This document shows positions 19,600 through 30,050 of a stretch of DNA of 41,404 nt, in pieces. Position numbers and translations under genes: made by a program. The first letter of the stretch is position 1, and every line of letters starts with the position of its first letter. Source of the DNA: Seminavis robusta (lineage: Eukaryota > Bacillariophyta > Bacillariophyceae > Naviculales > Naviculaceae). The notes beneath the pieces were generated by a model. It saw only the letters and a list, made by a program, of their open reading frames with translations. It searched no databases and was not told where the DNA came from. The stretch lies in NCBI GenBank assembly GCA_903772945.1, contig CAICTM010000958.1, positions 1-41,404 on the forward strand. The letters are read 5' to 3'.

Positions 19600-21012
19600 T
19601 CAAACAAGGGGTGGATGCCCCATGATGAAAGCCCTGTGCTCGTGGAAGAGCTTGCCCTGAAGGGGCTTCGTGAAAAAATCCCCACGCATTTCCAAGGTTG
19701 GGCAGTACACAACTCTAAGGTTGCCTTTTCCAATCTGGTCATGAATAAAAAAGAAACGAATGTTGATGGCCCGAGTTCTTTTGCCCGAACTGCCTTTGCC
19801 ATTCTCTGCAAGAACGATCGTGCTTTTGTTGTCCTGCATGAGGATGTTGTCCTTCACAACGATCCCCTGCTCTTCAAGGAACAACTTTGCCCACAACATG
19901 GGCGACATGACATCGTCAGCTCCAATCAATTCCGCTTCCGTGCTGCTCCTCGAATTCAATTTCTGTTTCGCGGACACAGACAGCACCGCACCGCTGCCAA
20001 AGGACATGACTCCTCCTGTATGGAAACGGTAATCAGGATGGACTGCAAATGATGCATCCACCCACTAAGTGATGACACGGATATCATCAACGTGGAGAAC
20101 CAGCTTGTCCTCCACTGTTTGTTCGAGGAACTTCAATCCTTGAGTCAACTTGTCCCAATCATCAGATGTTGGGCTTCTGACACGAGTGCATAACACAGTT
20201 GTCAGAGTTTGCACATCTGGTCGAGCACGTTTGCACGACAGGAACAACAGCTTGGCTGCAAAGGTATGATAGGTTTCCCTGTTCTTGTCATTCAGGATGG
20301 TGCCATCACCAGAGCTGAAGAGGTCAGCAGGAGCTGCACTGGACACCTTTCTCATCTGCTCGAAGTCCACTGGGAATTCGGATACCATCTTCTTGATGTA
20401 ATCTATCATATCGATGATCACCTTTCCTGGGTCTGAGAAGTCCACTGTCATCCCCAAGTAGTCATGCTTGGGACCACGGGTTGCCTTTACGGCTTAGGTA
20501 CCGTACTTGTCATTAAACCACTCCAGGGTTCGATTGTTTACCAGTTTCATCCGGTGGCTCGACATCAGGTCGTCCACATGGAAGTGTATCGTCTGCTGAT
20601 ATCCTTCAATCATCCTGTTGGCAACACACGGATCATACTGGTTGAATACGAATCCGATTCCCTCCAGGTGGCTCCTGAAGAGCTTGTACCAGAGCAGTGC
20701 TGCCAACACCATTCCGTAGATGGCTCTTTCCACAACGACATAGAGGACTGGTCTTCCCTTCTTGTATGTCAGGAAAGAGGCATATGTGTCAGGATCAATT
20801 TCGACAAGTAAGTCTGCAAGGGTTCCCTCAATGATCATGAGGACCCTGTCTTCACCTGGTTTGACTTTTGGCATTGGGGTTTGGATGAACGCATTGGGAA
20901 CATCCAGAGACATCACATCCCTATCCTCGGATGCATCGACACACATGGATAACATCAAACCCTCAAGTGAAACTGTTGGGCTTCTGGCATCTTCTTTCTG
21001 ATGGTACACCCT
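19600..21012 (-). pseudogene. Ty1/copia (CoDi-like) pol fragment: reverse transcriptase and RNase H
   Basis: A single minus-strand frame runs from about 21012 to the stop at 19600 and is interrupted only by TAA (20496-20494) and TAG (20067-20065). It shows RVT_2 features: SPTVSLEGLML, SLDVPNAFIQT, AIYGM...LLWYKLF, and the catalytic HVDD at 20580-20569, then HDYLGMTVDF and AKLLFLSCKRARPDVQT. RNase H follows with KQKLNSRSSTEAELIGADDV and DNKST. Integrase and gag are absent, so the copy is 5'-truncated. Likely W-to-stop change at the TAG (context IT*WVDASF). HVDD instead of YVDD is usual in diatom CoDi elements. Confidence 0.85.
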
Positions 21013-21108
21013 TGTAGTGTCCCATGGAGATATTACTTATCTGGGGTATCTGAATCGCGGAAGGAATTACGCTTTTGAATCCAATGCAACTCTGCATGCC
21101 GAGCATCA

Positions 21109-21984
21109 ATGCCAATGAGGAGATGGATAATAGCATTGTTTGAATCAATCGTAAGTCGCTTTGTGCGAAGGAGGATTTGACTGTCCGTGATGCCAATCTG
21201 TCTCACTCATGCCACCTTGTTGTAGGTTGATTTGCGGCCAACTATTACGAAAATGGACCTCATCAGTCGCCGTATCCAGGAGACCATGAATGCCATGCGG
21301 TTCCTACCAACTATCTTTGCTTGGATCCTCATCTCTGTCGACCTTTTGTCTCGGTTTGTTTTGCTGAGTCTCATCTCCATCCATTTCCTACTCACGCATA
21401 TGCTTCGGTTCATGGTTGCTCATGACGGCTACCTTTTCAGTGAAGAAAAGAAGGTCATTGTGCTGTCTCCTCCTCCAAAGGAGCTCGTACGTGCAAGGGC
21501 TAACATCATTCCACGACCACTAGGATGCTGGAAGCCTGTCTGCGACGTTGATGGTGTGCCATCTGGCTCCATGAAGCAGGTATCCTTCCGATTTCAGAGG
21601 TGCAACGGAGAGGCAGTGCACATGCAGGGCATGCTTTGTATTGAACGCTTCGACTCCACCTGCATCTATCGTGTCTACTATGAAGGACACGAGTCTGTAT
21701 TTGATGCCGCCGGATGTGTTGCTCAAGGTGATGAAGTGGCAGGTTTGTTATACCTACCCACTCTGTGCAACTCGAGGATCCAAGATCTCTATGGCCAGTC
21801 TAAACGTCATGGCATGAAAGTCGTTGGGTTGAGAGCTGATTACAGCACCAACAAGGACTCATTACAGTTCCTCCAGTTTGTTGTCCGAGTTGGCTACTCT
21901 GGAGAAGAGATGGCCGAGGGCATCCGTTTCCAAGATGACTTCGAGAAAGCTATCAGGTCAGGCACCAACAGCACTTCTGATTAG
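21109..21984 (+). CDS. Unknown membrane-associated protein, two coding exons
   Basis: Exon 1 21109-21150 (14 codons) joins exon 2 21226-21984 across a 75-bp intron (ATC|GTAAGT ... TTGTAG|GTTG) in phase 0, giving 266 residues. An in-frame TGA at 21076 lies upstream, so ATG 21109 or 21115 is the start. The N-terminus is basic, then residues about 41-66 form a long hydrophobic segment (FLPTIFAWILISVDLL...) that should span or anchor in a membrane. The remainder (YRVYYEGHESVF...GDEVAGLLYLPTLCNSR) faintly recalls DUF3592-type small membrane proteins, but I do not assign it. It lies next to the copia fragment on the opposite strand. Splicing is predicted from consensus only. Confidence 0.6.
21151..21225 (+). 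other. Intron 1 of the membrane-associated gene
   Basis: Donor GTAAGTCG, acceptor TTGTTGTAG, 75 bp. Joining preserves the frame and supplies an ATG that exon 2 lacks at its 5' end. Confidence 0.6.
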
Positions 21985-22056
21985 GTACGTCCATGTTCTG
22001 CTTGGTCGTCTCCAGACGTCGCTAGCTAGCTACTAACCATGACTTCTTCTATGCAG
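21985..22056 (+). other. Predicted 3'-UTR intron immediately after the stop codon
   Basis: The stop TAG (21982-21984) is followed at once by donor GTACGT. A perfect TACTAAC branch site lies at 22031-22037, 13 nt before a pyrimidine tract and the acceptor CTATGCAG. All three signals are strong for a 72-bp intron. An intron directly after the stop is outside the usual >50-nt decay zone. Confidence 0.55.
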
Positions 22057-23544
22057 ATGTTGCTGGTATACTTCCAATGACTGCAGGACAGTGTGGTGAT
22101 GATTGGATGCGTCCAGGACGATGATATGAGTTGCTCCAGCCATGTGGCGGTACCGCCATTTTGGCCAAATTGAGGGAAAAATGGCACTATCACGGTAGCC
22201 TACCATTAGTTAACATGATATAGTAGGCAAGCACCATGGCCATTACTCTTTAGAGTACCTTTAGTGGAGCTTATGGTTCTTTTTTCAGCCAAAACGACCT
22301 GAAAATGATGGAGATAGAGCACTTTGAAGATGGTAGCCAAATGGCGGTAGGTATCGTCACGCGGCGGCAGGTGGAAACGAGGCACTAGTAGTACATACAT
22401 ACATGTTCCCAGTTAGCCGAGCTGTTAGTTGAAAGTTCTTCCAGGGGGATGGAGCAATCCTGTGCTCATTTTTGGTTAGGCACCCATGGCTTTCCACTGC
22501 CCACCGGTGTTTCCACCACTGTTTACCACTACCGGTATCTTTACCACTGTTTACCGATCTCGTTAACACTGTCGACCACTATCTGGACGATCCGGCAATT
22601 GGGATTTGTGACTCAGTTTCACGACTGAATAGAACTGTCATCAAACGTGCTTTAAATATGATTTAAGCGACAGTTTAGGCAACCGTTGAAAAATAGGCAA
22701 CAGTTTAGGCAACAGCTAGGATTTAGGCAACCGTTACTAGCATTTAACGGGTTGTTTCTCGAAGCATTAGACAACAGTTTAGGCAATTGCCTAAAAATAG
22801 GCAACTATTTAGGCAATCGCCAAGATTTAAGCTACTGACTGTTGCCTAATTCTTCGTGCAAACTTTCAGTCGTGATTCATAATTAGCTTCGGCACTAATT
22901 GCCGGATCGTCCTGTACCACTGTTTACCGCTGTCTACCACTGCAGAGATCAGCCATGAATGGAACTGGATCTCTCCACCCCCCAGTTCCGATGAAACTGC
23001 GACTGACATTGTGCCCTTTAGAAGTTGTTGAACTTTGCAGTCCATCATGTCCTCTGCAATCAGCAAAACTTCCTATTAAATAGCTAGAACCGGTGAAATC
23101 GTTCCACTTAATTAACGTTGTCAGAAGGACCGGTGCTGCATTATTTATGCAATGCAATTAGACTAATAAAAGTAAGTGTCCCCTACGGACGTGCCTGAAA
23201 AGCGATATACTACTGTGATCTACTGCAAATCAACCTAAACCAAAACTTGTTTAAGTTTGTTATCTAGACCAGCAACAAGCCAACATTGCCATCCACAAAC
23301 TAGAATATTATGCACTCTTCAGGCTATATGAATCAATGGCTTGCCAAGCCAATCACTCATGAGTGTTTATGAGTACTGCCAGCCAGCCACCACTCAGATA
23401 TGCCGTATCAGGGATACTGTGAACCGGCCTCGGTGCGAGCTGGCGTACGGCCTTATGCGCCAGATGGTCGACCTTTCCACAATAATTTCCACAAGAACCG
23501 GAACTGGTGGTTCAAAACTGTTAGATCGCAACGTCTGAGCAGCA
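22057..23544. other. Non-coding region with small inverted-repeat elements
   Basis: No gene is supported. It holds a 14-bp palindrome TGGCGGTACCGCCA (22145-22158), whose TACCGCCATTT half recurs inverted near 22335-22350 (a possible 200-bp MITE), a TACCACTGTTTACC motif near 22512, 22535 and 22912, and the foldback element listed next. Confidence 0.4.
22584..22912. mobile_element. Foldback/MITE-like element with an internal TTTAGGCAAC array
   Basis: Imperfect inverted arms at 22584-22628 and 22864-22912 share GGACGATCCGGCAATT and TTTCAGTCGTGA, read in opposite orientation. Between them (22670-22855) about eight degenerate units of the form GTTTAGGCAAC, TAGGCAAC or the inverse GTTGCCTAA are packed. 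No coding capacity. This looks like a non-autonomous DNA element; no target duplication was established. Confidence 0.5.
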
Positions 23545-24712
23545 TCAGAATCTACCAGCTAATCTCTCTCTTCGGCACTCATCACAGCACAAACAACAAC
23601 AGATCTCACCATTCAGGCAGTAAGAGTCATTGGATGAGAAATGCAACCACCGGCGCCATTGCGCCATTGTTGGCATGGCTGCCTCAAAGCCAATCCGACT
23701 CAGTAACAGGATCAACGTAGCCAACAACATCATAATGAGAATATCCATTTGATGGCCAAGCTGAATCAAAACAGCAGCAGCACGGAAGAAAATGTGGTGA
23801 GAGCTGGTTGGATGCCGGAAGCAGTGAGTGAGGGCTCCAAACGTCTTGAACCTCCTGTTGACAGTCTCATGTCTGGCTCTCAATGCTGCCATGGATCTCT
23901 TGTGCTGACAGTTTCGTGCATCCTGTGGGGTGACGCACTTGCTGTCGCCAATGTAGCCTAAGTCACCGATAACCTTTTCCCAAGGGCGCAGCACGTCACG
24001 GAGCCAATATCTGAAGATGGAGATATCATTGGTTGCCGCTGGAAAGGGCCCATGGATCCACACAATGTCACCAGTTTTAATGCACACTGCAATCTCATAA
24101 CTCACTCCAGCATGACAGAACTTGTGTGAGTACCAAGCTTTGTTGTATGAGTGGGTTCCAGGAAGCATCTTGTTCCGAATCTTGAAGTGTTGTTCGTCAA
24201 CGGTAACAAGACATCTGTCACCCGTGTCACCAAAGAAACGATTGGCCCAAACAATCTGGATGAGTCGAGTCAGAGCAGACGATGACGTTAGCGAAAGCAA
24301 GATGGGGAACTAGCGACTGGCTGCGGACAAACTGGCTGCCTGCCGCGGACACCAGGAACTTACGACATCCGTGTCAAGCCTGGCAACGGCTTCAAGATAG
24401 ATTTCGGCCCACTTCTTGACAGTTTGTTCGTGTGTTCCGACAGCCGAAGCAAGGACTTCCCAGGTATCATACCTTTTCAATAGCAATCAGCGCCCAAAGG
24501 TAGTGCTCCGGGTCCGGACTTTTCGTGCACTTGTTCAAATGATACTGAAGGAAGGTGCTTTCCTGTAGCAGTTCCCATCCATCAGCAACAACGGCAGGCG
24601 GAGCAACAAAATGGGCCTTGAAGCGACGCAATGTCACCTTTGCTGATCGACTTGACTTGTACCTGGCAACGCGACGGCAAATTCTTTCGAACTGATCTGC
24701 GGACAACTCCAT
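23545..24712 (-). pseudogene. PIF/Harbinger transposase (DDE_Tnp_4 type) with one frameshift
   Basis: Reads from ATG 24712 (MELSADQFERICRRVARYK, FKAHFVAPPAVVADGWELLQ). The frame shifts by one near 24469 at ATTGAAAAGG, where YDTWEVLASAVGTHEQTVKK continues in another frame. A 108-bp intron (24363-24256) then leads to exon 3: IVWANRFFGDTGDRCLVTVDEQHFKI, IHGPFPAATNDISIFR, KVIGDLGYIGDSK, RARHETVNRRFK. The triad is visible as D in TVDEQHF, D in IGDLGY and E in RHETVN, so the catalytic core is intact. The stop at 23545 leaves a Cys-rich tail. Without the shift the product would be about 350 residues, slightly short for the family. It may be a recently silenced element, or the shift may be a base-calling error. 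Confidence 0.78.
24256..24363 (-). other. Intron of the Harbinger transposase
   Basis: Minus-strand donor GATGTC|GTAAGT, acceptor CTCATCCAG|ATTGTT, with GCTAACG near the branch position. Joining is phase 0 and restores the family-typical V-I-V-W-A-N-R-F block. Confidence 0.6.
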
Positions 24713-25837
24713 TGTGGGACATCAGTGCGTTGCATCAACGAACCGATGGATTTGAGCATTGCGTGGAGCCCGAAACCCACCCAATATTGTGCACCAGTCA
24801 GATGGAGATCAAACATGGGCGGTGCAAGAAAATCCCAAGCGGTCATGACAGTCACCGGCCTGAGAAAGAAGACAGTGGGAACGAAGGATAGGTGAGCGAC
24901 AGCCATACACGTCACCCATCGAATGTGGATCTCGCTCTGGCTTACCGGTACCGGGAAATGCGGCGTATCACCATGGCCAAGTGAACTAGTGTCCTCATTC
25001 TTGTCACAGGAGGTTGATTGTTGGATCGAAACTGAACTCATGGCTGGCTAGCTAGCTAAGAACTGAAAGTGAGATAGTGCTAGTTGATTGATTCGATTCG
25101 TCTTCTTGTATGCTGACTTAGCTAGCTGCACGAAACATATCACGCCATTCTGCTACTCACGCACTCGATGCCTTGAGAAGGGCCAACGCCACTCGGACAG
25201 ATCTATCACTGGGCCAGCCTGCACTCGGAACTCATCCATCAGCAAACTAGTTTCCTACTTGCCTAGATTCTTGCGCCGTCAACTTGTTGCAGTGTGGTAA
25301 ACAGCACGGTCCATTGGCGGCAGAAGATTGGCTGCAACCGGGGAAAAAGTTGACACCGGGTTGACCGGCACGCTTTGATTGGCTCGCAATCCGAATCCGG
25401 TAATTATTCTGATCCGAATGGATCGTGCGCAATCAGGTCAACGGCAATCCAATCGCATGGCAGTCAGGTATATTATATTCCGGTCAGGTTAATAGCAATC
25501 CGATACCGGTTAAGATCCAGTCAGATACCGTTGAATTTCCCTACAAAATCGCGCAAGCAGCACCGGAATCGGACCGCGGTCTGAACCGGGAATCGGATCT
25601 CAACCGGATCGATGTCCAGTGTCGCACCGCGATGACCACAATCAACCACAATCAAACCACACACCGCGATCGATGGCATTCAAGATGGCGATCACTCGAA
25701 AACCTGACCATGACGCCTTCCCCGGTAAACCGGACCGCGATACCGCGATCACCACCGCAGTCTCCTCTCATAGTTCAGTCAACCGCAATCTTTGAGCACT
25801 CTTTGACCGCAAGCAACTCGACGACCGACAGTCCACA
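24713..25837. other. Non-coding region between Harbinger transposase and the divergent unknown gene
   Basis: A 135-codon minus frame (25041-24634) overlaps the transposase start but does not resemble the family's N-terminus. The part from 25370 to 25800 is rich in short CCGGT/CGATC/GCAATC motifs with no long exact repeat. The far end should hold the promoter of the 25838 gene. Confidence 0.35.
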
Positions 25838-27693
25838 ATGGCAACCAACACCGAACTCACCGACGATATGTTGGCACGTCTTGCCAAGATTCCAGCCGAG
25901 TACAAGGAGAAGGGCGCACCTGATGACAACACCCGCCTATGCAATTCGTGGCGGGGAGCCCTGGAATTGGACAAGGCTGAACTCAACAAGATGATCTTCG
26001 AAGCCATGGACTCCAGGAAGAAGATTACTGCTGCCGGTGTCAAGAATGAACATCCCAAGTTTCGGATCTACACCACTGCGTGCCTTCAGTGCGCCTTTAG
26101 CAACCTCCGACGCAAGTGGAAGGCCACCAAGGAGAAGAAAGAAACGAGTAAGTTCCATTCTTCACATTCACATTGTCCTTTCTCCGGTCCATCATCTCAC
26201 TCTTCTGTTCTGCAGTGACCCAGGAGGGCGGTGGCGGGCAAGGCCTGAAGGCTCAGCGGCCCTGTGGCTCTGTCAAAGATGGCAGTGGTGGTAGCAAGGC
26301 AGGCAGCAAGGCAGGCAGCAAGAAGAGCACGTCATCCAAGAAGAAACCACCACGCTCTTCCTACTTTCGTGACACTTCCACCATGTACCGGTGTGATGGC
26401 ACTGTCCGCACTAGCAGAAGCACCAAAACAACTACTGGCATGTCAATGTCCGGCAAGACCATTGCCCAAGATGGTGAAGTGCAGAAGAACATTCCTGGAG
26501 TAGCTCGTCCTTGCAATGCCTTCACTGTGGACAAGGAAATCGGTGGTACTGTGGCGGTCAGTCAACTGGATGCCTGGACTGACAGCTCACTCAACCATCG
26601 TGCAAGCGCTCATGTTCAAGTGATGAATGGTCTTGTCATGGAAGACGACACTTTGCAGTGTCGTGTGAGCAGCACCAAACCTGACCAGCTCGTTATCTCA
26701 ATGGCTTTGAGTCCGACTTTCACCAATCCGGATATGAAGCTTTGCTACCTGGTGGAAAAGATTCGAGCTGTGTATGGTGAAGATCTTGACGATGAGACCT
26801 GTTTCGGAATTTTGAAATCGCATACTCGGTACATCTCGTGCTTGCAAAAACTTGCCCGTTTGCGTGGTCATCTCCCTGAAGATGAGCCGCTCCTTGTCGA
26901 GTTTCGTATGCAGGCTCCCTTCAACATCCATGCTGACCTCGTTACCCAGAAATAAGATGCCGTCTTCTTTGGGTTCGAGATCTCCCATGAGAATGGCGAG
27001 ACCAATGTCTGGTTTGAGCTGAAGGAGAACGGCAAAGAGTTCAAAACAGTCACTATCGAGAAACTGTACTCTAGTTCTTTCAAACAAACTGCTGGCAGAG
27101 CCAAGAAGGGTATGTTTCAGAGCCAGATGTCGTCGATTCCTGAGAGCGTGAGTTTTGTCTCGCCCACAAAGGCGTCTCGTTCTCGCCGCCAGCAGAGTGT
27201 GGCCTCCAAAGATGACAACTCCACCATCAAGACGGAAGACCAGGGAGCCAATCGAATGGATGTTGACGACGACGATGACGAATCATCATGGTACTCGAAC
27301 CTTAGGGACTCTGAGAGCGAGGAAGGTGAAACGCCGGAGATGGAAGCACTGCGCAAGCAGGTGGCGGAGTTGACATCGATCGTCTCTGGCCTGGCTCAAA
27401 CCAAGTCGTTTGACAGCAGTGAAGGTAGCAAGTCAAACCTTGCCGGCAATCTGAAGAAGAAGACGAAGCAAGGCAATGCTTCAAGCAGCTCTATTGCCGG
27501 TGACAGCAAGGCTTCTCGTCGCAGCACTCTCGAGAAGAGAAACGCAAGGTTGGAGGTAGTGGTGGAGCTGGAGCTGGTGGAGATGAGTATGCAAAGAAGA
27601 CCCTCTGAAATGAGGCCAATCTGTTGTGGTGGCCATCCCTCTGTGTTTCTGGTTGTTCAAGTGGCAAATGGATGGGTCTGTCAATGCTGTTGA
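25838..27693 (+). pseudogene. Unknown two-exon gene with one in-frame stop
   Basis: Exon 1 (25838-26147) begins MATNTELTDDMLARLAKIPA and is Lys-rich with a helical block (TTACLQCAFSNLRRKWKATK). A 68-bp intron (ACGA|GTAAGT ... TTCTGCAG|TG) joins phase 1 to a long exon with GSK-rich linker, then a globular-looking domain. The frame hits TAA at 26953-26955 (LVTQK*DAVFFGFEISHENG), yet clearly protein-like sequence continues in the same frame to 27693: an acidic DVDDDDDE stretch and a predicted coiled coil (MEALRKQVAELTSIVSGLAQ). A one-base GAA-to-TAA change would explain the stop. Near 27545 another frame (KRKVGGSGGAGAGGDEYAKK) looks more natural, suggesting a second small lesion. No family is recognised. 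It is divergent from the Harbinger transposase and might be its partner ORF, which is speculative. Confidence 0.5.
26148..26215 (+). other. Intron of the unknown two-exon gene
   Basis: 68 bp, donor GTAAGT, acceptor preceded by a pyrimidine-rich tract and TGCAG. Joining in phase 1 gives a continuous frame. Confidence 0.6.
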
Positions 27694-28987
27694 AGAGGTT
27701 GCAAGTGATGAGGAGACTGTAGTCTTAGATAACAAACAAAACTAGTAGGAGTGAACTTTATTGGCAAAATATTGCTTTTCATGTACGTCCTACGTCCCTA
27801 CCTCAATCTGAGTCAATCATTCATACACGTCACGTCGCTCACGTGCACATGCACAACAGCCTCCAAGTCGCTCACAAAATCACGTAAAATGGTTGTTTGC
27901 ACCTTGAATGAGCTAGCCAAAGAGTGACCTTTCAAAGATCGCAACAAACATACAAACATCACATCCTTGGTGCCTTGTCGGACCACTTACTTGTACTGCT
28001 TCACGTACCGGTATGTAAACATCACTCAGATACAGACGTCGTTTCATCGGCCCGTGTTCCGTGGTCCTGCAGTTTGATGGCTCCACTGGCTCTTTCTTTA
28101 CTGGTATAAGGCAGCAAACGCAGCTGTCGAGGATGGACAATGCCAACATCATCAGTAGTACCAGTACCATTCGCGCACAGTCCCCCCAAGCACCAAGTGT
28201 GTCGTTCATTTGAATCGAATCGAATGATTCAATGATCAATACGGCATGAAATGGGTGACAAAGTCTTAGTGCGGTATGCCAGCATTGGCTCCCCATACGA
28301 GTACTGTAGACTACCCTTGCCGTGCCTTACGGCCCCCGATTATGTCAGTAGCCGCCGGTAGCTACCTGGACACTCCGTACAGCCATTTGCTTCCACAACG
28401 TGTGCATGTATGCATAAAAGTAGCCAGACGAATCAGGTTGGAACTTGGATTCTTACCGGTGGGCGGTACCTACTTGCACAAAACCTTCACTTCTCTATGG
28501 CCAAGCAACATAACTATTACATGTGTGTTGGCTTTGCTGCGTTCTTTATTCCTGTAATAGATAGGCTACGTTCACAACAGCGGCAAAGCCGAAAGCCAAG
28601 GTGCTCCTTCACCCAATAGAGTTCGTTCGGGGTGAGACGTGGATACTTTTACAGTACTGTACTGCTGCCTGGCTGCAGATCATTCGCGCTTGATGAAGCA
28701 TTGAGTTCTATGCCTCGGCTGGGGGTCCTTATTTTACAATTGCAAAGGCAAAGTCGGCCTCGGATGAAAGATCATTCAACATTCGCACGCACATGTGCCG
28801 TTCTACCGGTATGTGGTGTAACTGGCGCTAATCGTAGCCCCACTGCGAGTGGTCGGCGGCTACAATGCATCGGGTCAGCAGACACGAAATCATACATAAT
28901 CACGAGCGCGTTAAAAAAACACACACACAGACAGACACCAATGCAGCTTTGGCTCTCTCTGGGGGTTATTATTCGCCCGCTTTAGCG

Positions 28988-29105
28988 TGTGGGGTCCTTG
29001 CAGCTCTACCGTACCGGTACCGGTGCTGTGCGTGCCGGTCAGTCAATTCAATTCAATTCAACCATCTCTGGCGCAGATGTGTGAAGACCATCCCAATTTC
29101 ATCCT
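28988..29105. repeat. Degenerate direct repeat, first copy
   Basis: GGGTCCTTGCA...CTCTA, a CCGGTACCG cluster, CCGGTCAG, AGTCAATTCAA and CAACCAT occur in the same order here and at 29781-29890, with gaps. It suggests an old duplicated or dispersed repeat. Confidence 0.45.
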
Positions 29106-29139
29106 GTAGACAACACCGTGCGTCAGCCAGCCGAAAGTA

Positions 29140-29370
29140 AATGAGCGAGGCATCGAATGATCAATCAATCAGCTTCTTCAAGCTGGTATGGTACTGTACG
29201 ACTGTACTACGGACATCAAGGAAGACTTGAAAGCCCTGGCCGAAGATATGGACGCCACTCTCAAGCAATTCAATTCTGCCTATTTGCCGCGGCAGCCACC
29301 ATGGGCAAGGTAACCGACGACGATGACGCTACTCTATTGTTGAAGAATACACCGTCATGGAAGAAATAGG
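29140..29370 (+). pseudogene. Possible small gene fragment
   Basis: ATG 29140 reads MSEASNDQSISFFKL, then the frame closes. A nearby frame carries DIKEDLKALAEDMDATLKQF followed by LPRQPPWA, and a third ends DDDDATLLLKNTPSWKK. The segments look protein-like but need two frame changes or unusually short introns. It may be a decayed gene. Confidence 0.25.
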
Positions 29371-29780
29371 GCTCATGAGGCTGCAACACGAGTACTATTT
29401 AAAATACTAGCAGAACTGGAAAACGATTCTATTAATAGTCTATCGACAAGCAAGGTTTGTTTGGTTGATGTTTTTATGGCCAAGACTGCCTTCTTCGTCG
29501 GACGCAATGACAATGACGTATTCAATGGCTGGCTGCCAGGAGCGAAGAGCGTACCGGTACGTATAGGCGGCGTCCTCGTCAATGTCGTACCGGTAAGAGC
29601 AGAGAGCTCTTTCCTCGAAGCCCACCGTTAGTCTACCGTACATCCGTCATCATCATCACGAGCCCACAAGATTGCTTCGAGTCGGTGACCCAACGATCGA
29701 GTTCTCTGCATGGCTGCTTGAGCATTGCAGCCCAGCTTGACCATCAGCAGAGGAGTTGGGGGGTTAGGTAAGCAAGCGAG

Positions 29781-29890
29781 TGGGGTCCTTGCACCTCTAT
29801 CGGTAGCTACCGGTACCGTACCGGTCAGCCAGTCAATTCAACCATGTGATGCGCAGAGCGAGTTGAGCGAAGACTTGAAATCTTGTGTAT
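29781..29890. repeat. Degenerate direct repeat, second copy
   Basis: Second copy of the 28988 block, with the same order of GGGTCCTTGCA, CCGGTACCG and AGTCAATTCAACCAT motifs, 0.8 kb downstream. Confidence 0.45.
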
Positions 29891-30020
29891 CGGTGCGTCA
29901 ACTCGTCCCTCGCCGCCACATGCTGAGGTTGACAGTTGCTCTTTGCTGCGTCAGTGAAGTGTTCCAAAAGTACCGTAAAAAAAATCCATTTTCTGCCTCC
30001 ACATCGAAGGTCAAACTATA

Positions 30021-30050
30021 GAGTTGAGTTGAGTCGAGTCGAGTCGAGTC
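30021..30050. repeat. GAGTY pentanucleotide microsatellite
   Basis: Six contiguous units: two GAGTT then four GAGTC. A further GAGTCGAGTC lies 20 bp downstream. Confidence 0.85.

Noticed and set aside
22670..22855. Short regularly repeated units resembling a CRISPR array
   Set aside because: Units are degenerate, 8-11 bp, irregularly spaced, in both orientations, and the genome is eukaryotic.
24634..25041. 135-codon minus frame upstream of the Harbinger transposase
   Set aside because: Overlaps the transposase start out of frame and shows no Harbinger N-terminal similarity; retained only as part of the non-coding description.
27913..28296. 127-codon minus frame with a hydrophobic stretch
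   Set aside because: No recognisable domain, atypical composition and no supporting splice signals.
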